Origin: an uncultured Eubacteriales bacterium
GTDB lineage: Bacteria; Bacillota; Clostridia; Oscillospirales; Butyricicoccaceae
Direction of reading: 5' to 3'
DNA: 14,248 nucleotides
Assembly: GCA_910586105.1 (NCBI GenBank)
Contig: CAJUGU010000106.1
Span: 1 to 14,248 of the forward strand
Shown: positions 13,454-14,248 of the stretch, piece by piece
Position numbering within the stretch: position 1 is the stretch's first letter
Layout of the letters: every line of letters begins with the position of its first letter
Notes under the pieces: model-generated
Databases searched by the model: none
Told to the model about the DNA's origin: nothing
What the model saw: only the letters and a program-made list of their open reading frames with translations
Position numbers and translations under genes: made by a program

Positions 13454-14124
13454 AGCGTGTACCCCTGCCGGTGTTTGGTGCGGATAAAATCGGTCAGGCC
13501 GATCGCCGTCAATTTTTCCCGGATACGGTTGACGTTGACGCTCAAAGCGTTGTCGTCGATGTAAACCTGTTGATCCCATAGGGATTCGATGAGCTCGGCG
13601 CGGGCGCAGATCGTCCCCGCGTGCCGGAACAGGTGGCACAGGAGCTTGAGCTCGGTCTTGGTCAGGTCGGCGTACTGGCCGGCATATTCGATACGGCTGC
13701 TGTCCAGATGCAGCGCCGCGCCCCGCCAGGTCAGACTGGCCTGCGCTTCCGTTGGGCAGGCGCGTTTCAGCAGGGAGGCGATCTTTGCCAGCAGGATCGC
13801 GGTATGATAGGGCTTTGTAATAAAGGCGTCGCCGCCGAGCAGGATGCTGTTCAATTCGTCCAGATCAGATGTGCAGCTCGTCACAAAAACGATCGGGACG
13901 TTGGAAAAGGCGCGCAGTTGGGAACAGAGGGCAAAGCCGGTCGTTTGCGGCAGTTTGATGTCCAGTAAGATCAAATGCGGCTGAAAGGTTTTGACCGTTT
14001 GCACGATCGCGGCAGAGGTAAAATCGGTAGCCGCTGCCGCGTCGTAAGCATTCCCTTGCAGGAGCGTCAGGAGCTCGGCGCGGATGGTGGGATCGTCTTC
14101 GATCACAAAGATTTTCGGTTTCAT
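13450..14124 (-). CDS. BceR-type OmpR-family response regulator
   Basis: The 224-residue cytosolic regulator has an N-terminal receiver domain with acidic pocket D10-D11, phosphorylation site D55 in LLDIKLP, a T/S at 81-82 and K103 in ITKPY. The C-terminal winged-helix DNA-binding domain shows the usual ending LSVNVNRIREKL and IRTKHRQGYTL. It is full length. GGGAGGTG stands about six bases before the ATG. The stop overlaps the kinase start. It should bind the CTTACA/TGTAAG site at 12392-12419 and activate the transporter genes; that link is inferred from gene order and from the family. Its own promoter at 14147-14176 lacks the paired motif, so strong autoregulation is not suggested. Confidence 0.95.
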   Translation of the reverse strand: MKPKIFVIEDDPTIRAELLTLLQGNAYDAAAATDFTSAAIVQTVKTFQPHLILLDIKLPQTTGFALCSQLRAFSNVPIVFVTSCTSDLDELNSILLGGDAFITKPYHTAILLAKIASLLKRACPTEAQASLTWRGAALHLDSSRIEYAGQYADLTKTELKLLCHLFRHAGTICARAELIESLWDQQVYIDDNALSVNVNRIREKLTAIGLTDFIRTKHRQGYTL

Positions 14125-14146
14125 TGCAGCACCTCCCGGTAAGACT

Positions 14147-14176
14147 ATTATACCATAGCGGCAGGCGTAAAACCAA
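14147..14176 (-). promoter_or_regulatory. Promoter of the two-component operon
   Basis: On the minus strand TATAAT (14152-14147) is preceded directly by TGG, an extended -10. TTGGTT (14176-14171) stands 18 bases upstream as a fair -35. The start of transcription would be near 14140, leaving a leader of about 16 bases that contains the ribosome binding site. Confidence 0.75.
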
Positions 14177-14194
14177 CCCTTTGCACCGCATTTT

Positions 14195-14243
14195 CACGGC
14201 AGTTTCATAAAAATCCCAGAAAAAGGCAGCCATTGAAAGAGAG
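14195..14243 (-). repeat. 49-bp repeat, right copy of an inverted pair
   Basis: This is the reverse complement of 4-52, with 48 of 49 positions identical. Similarity ends at CACGGCA (14195-14201) on the inner side and near the window edge on the outer side. It lies just upstream of the regulator promoter, as the left copy lies upstream of the DUF896 promoter. Confidence 0.85.
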
Positions 14244-14248
14244 CCGTG

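Noticed and set aside
1..14248. CRISPR array, tRNA or rRNA genes, phage or plasmid replication genes
   Set aside because: No regularly spaced direct repeats, no cloverleaf or rRNA core sequence, and no integrase, transposase or replication protein were seen in either strand.

Overview
The window looks like a chromosomal piece of a fairly GC-rich Gram-positive anaerobe, most likely a member of the Clostridia (an Oscillospiraceae/Ruminococcaceae-like gut bacterium). The basis is a DUF896 gene (a Bacillota family), strong AGGAGG-type ribosome binding sites, sigma-A type promoters with TATAAT boxes, and a Bce-type antimicrobial-peptide sensing/efflux module. No 16S, tRNA or taxonomic marker is present, so the placement is inference. 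All protein assignments come from reading motifs by eye, not from searches.

Layout. 1-2684 (+): a 49-bp repeat at the left edge, a good promoter, then a four-gene operon: DUF896 protein, CCA-adding tRNA nucleotidyltransferase with an HD domain, a stand-alone HD-domain hydrolase, and a YjbQ-family protein. It is closed by a terminator at 2788-2813. 2814-5264 (+): a structured leader, then comFC, two small paralogous two-TM proteins and a one-TM protein of unknown function, closed by a bidirectional terminator at 5279-5306. 5309-6022 (-): a secreted CAP/SCP-domain protein. 6023-6502: an intergenic region with a candidate promoter, a G-rich tract and a terminator. 6503-7303 (-): a ZIP metal transporter. 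7304-7573: a divergent regulatory region. 7574-8920 (+): a MATE efflux pump. 8921-9336: a hairpin-rich intergenic region without a convincing gene. 9337-14124 (-): a complete BceRS-BceAB-like module (response regulator, histidine kinase, ABC ATPase, large permease), with a candidate operator in front of the ABC genes. 14195-14243: a second, inverted copy of the left-edge repeat.

How the parts work together. In the first operon, CCA is a tRNA 3'-end enzyme; its partners are small housekeeping proteins whose shared role is unclear. Every junction inside the first operon, inside the comFC operon and between regulator and kinase is an ATGA stop/start overlap, so translation is probably coupled. 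The right-hand module should work as in Bacillus Bce systems: the permease senses a peptide antibiotic together with the kinase, which has almost no extracellular loop. The regulator then activates the ABC operon through the CTTACA/TGTAAG site at 12392-12419.

No clearly new multi-gene defence or mobile system is visible. The most interesting leftovers are the near-identical repeat at both window ends, the undescribed three-gene membrane module behind comFC, and the nested palindromes and hairpin chain at 8991-9291.
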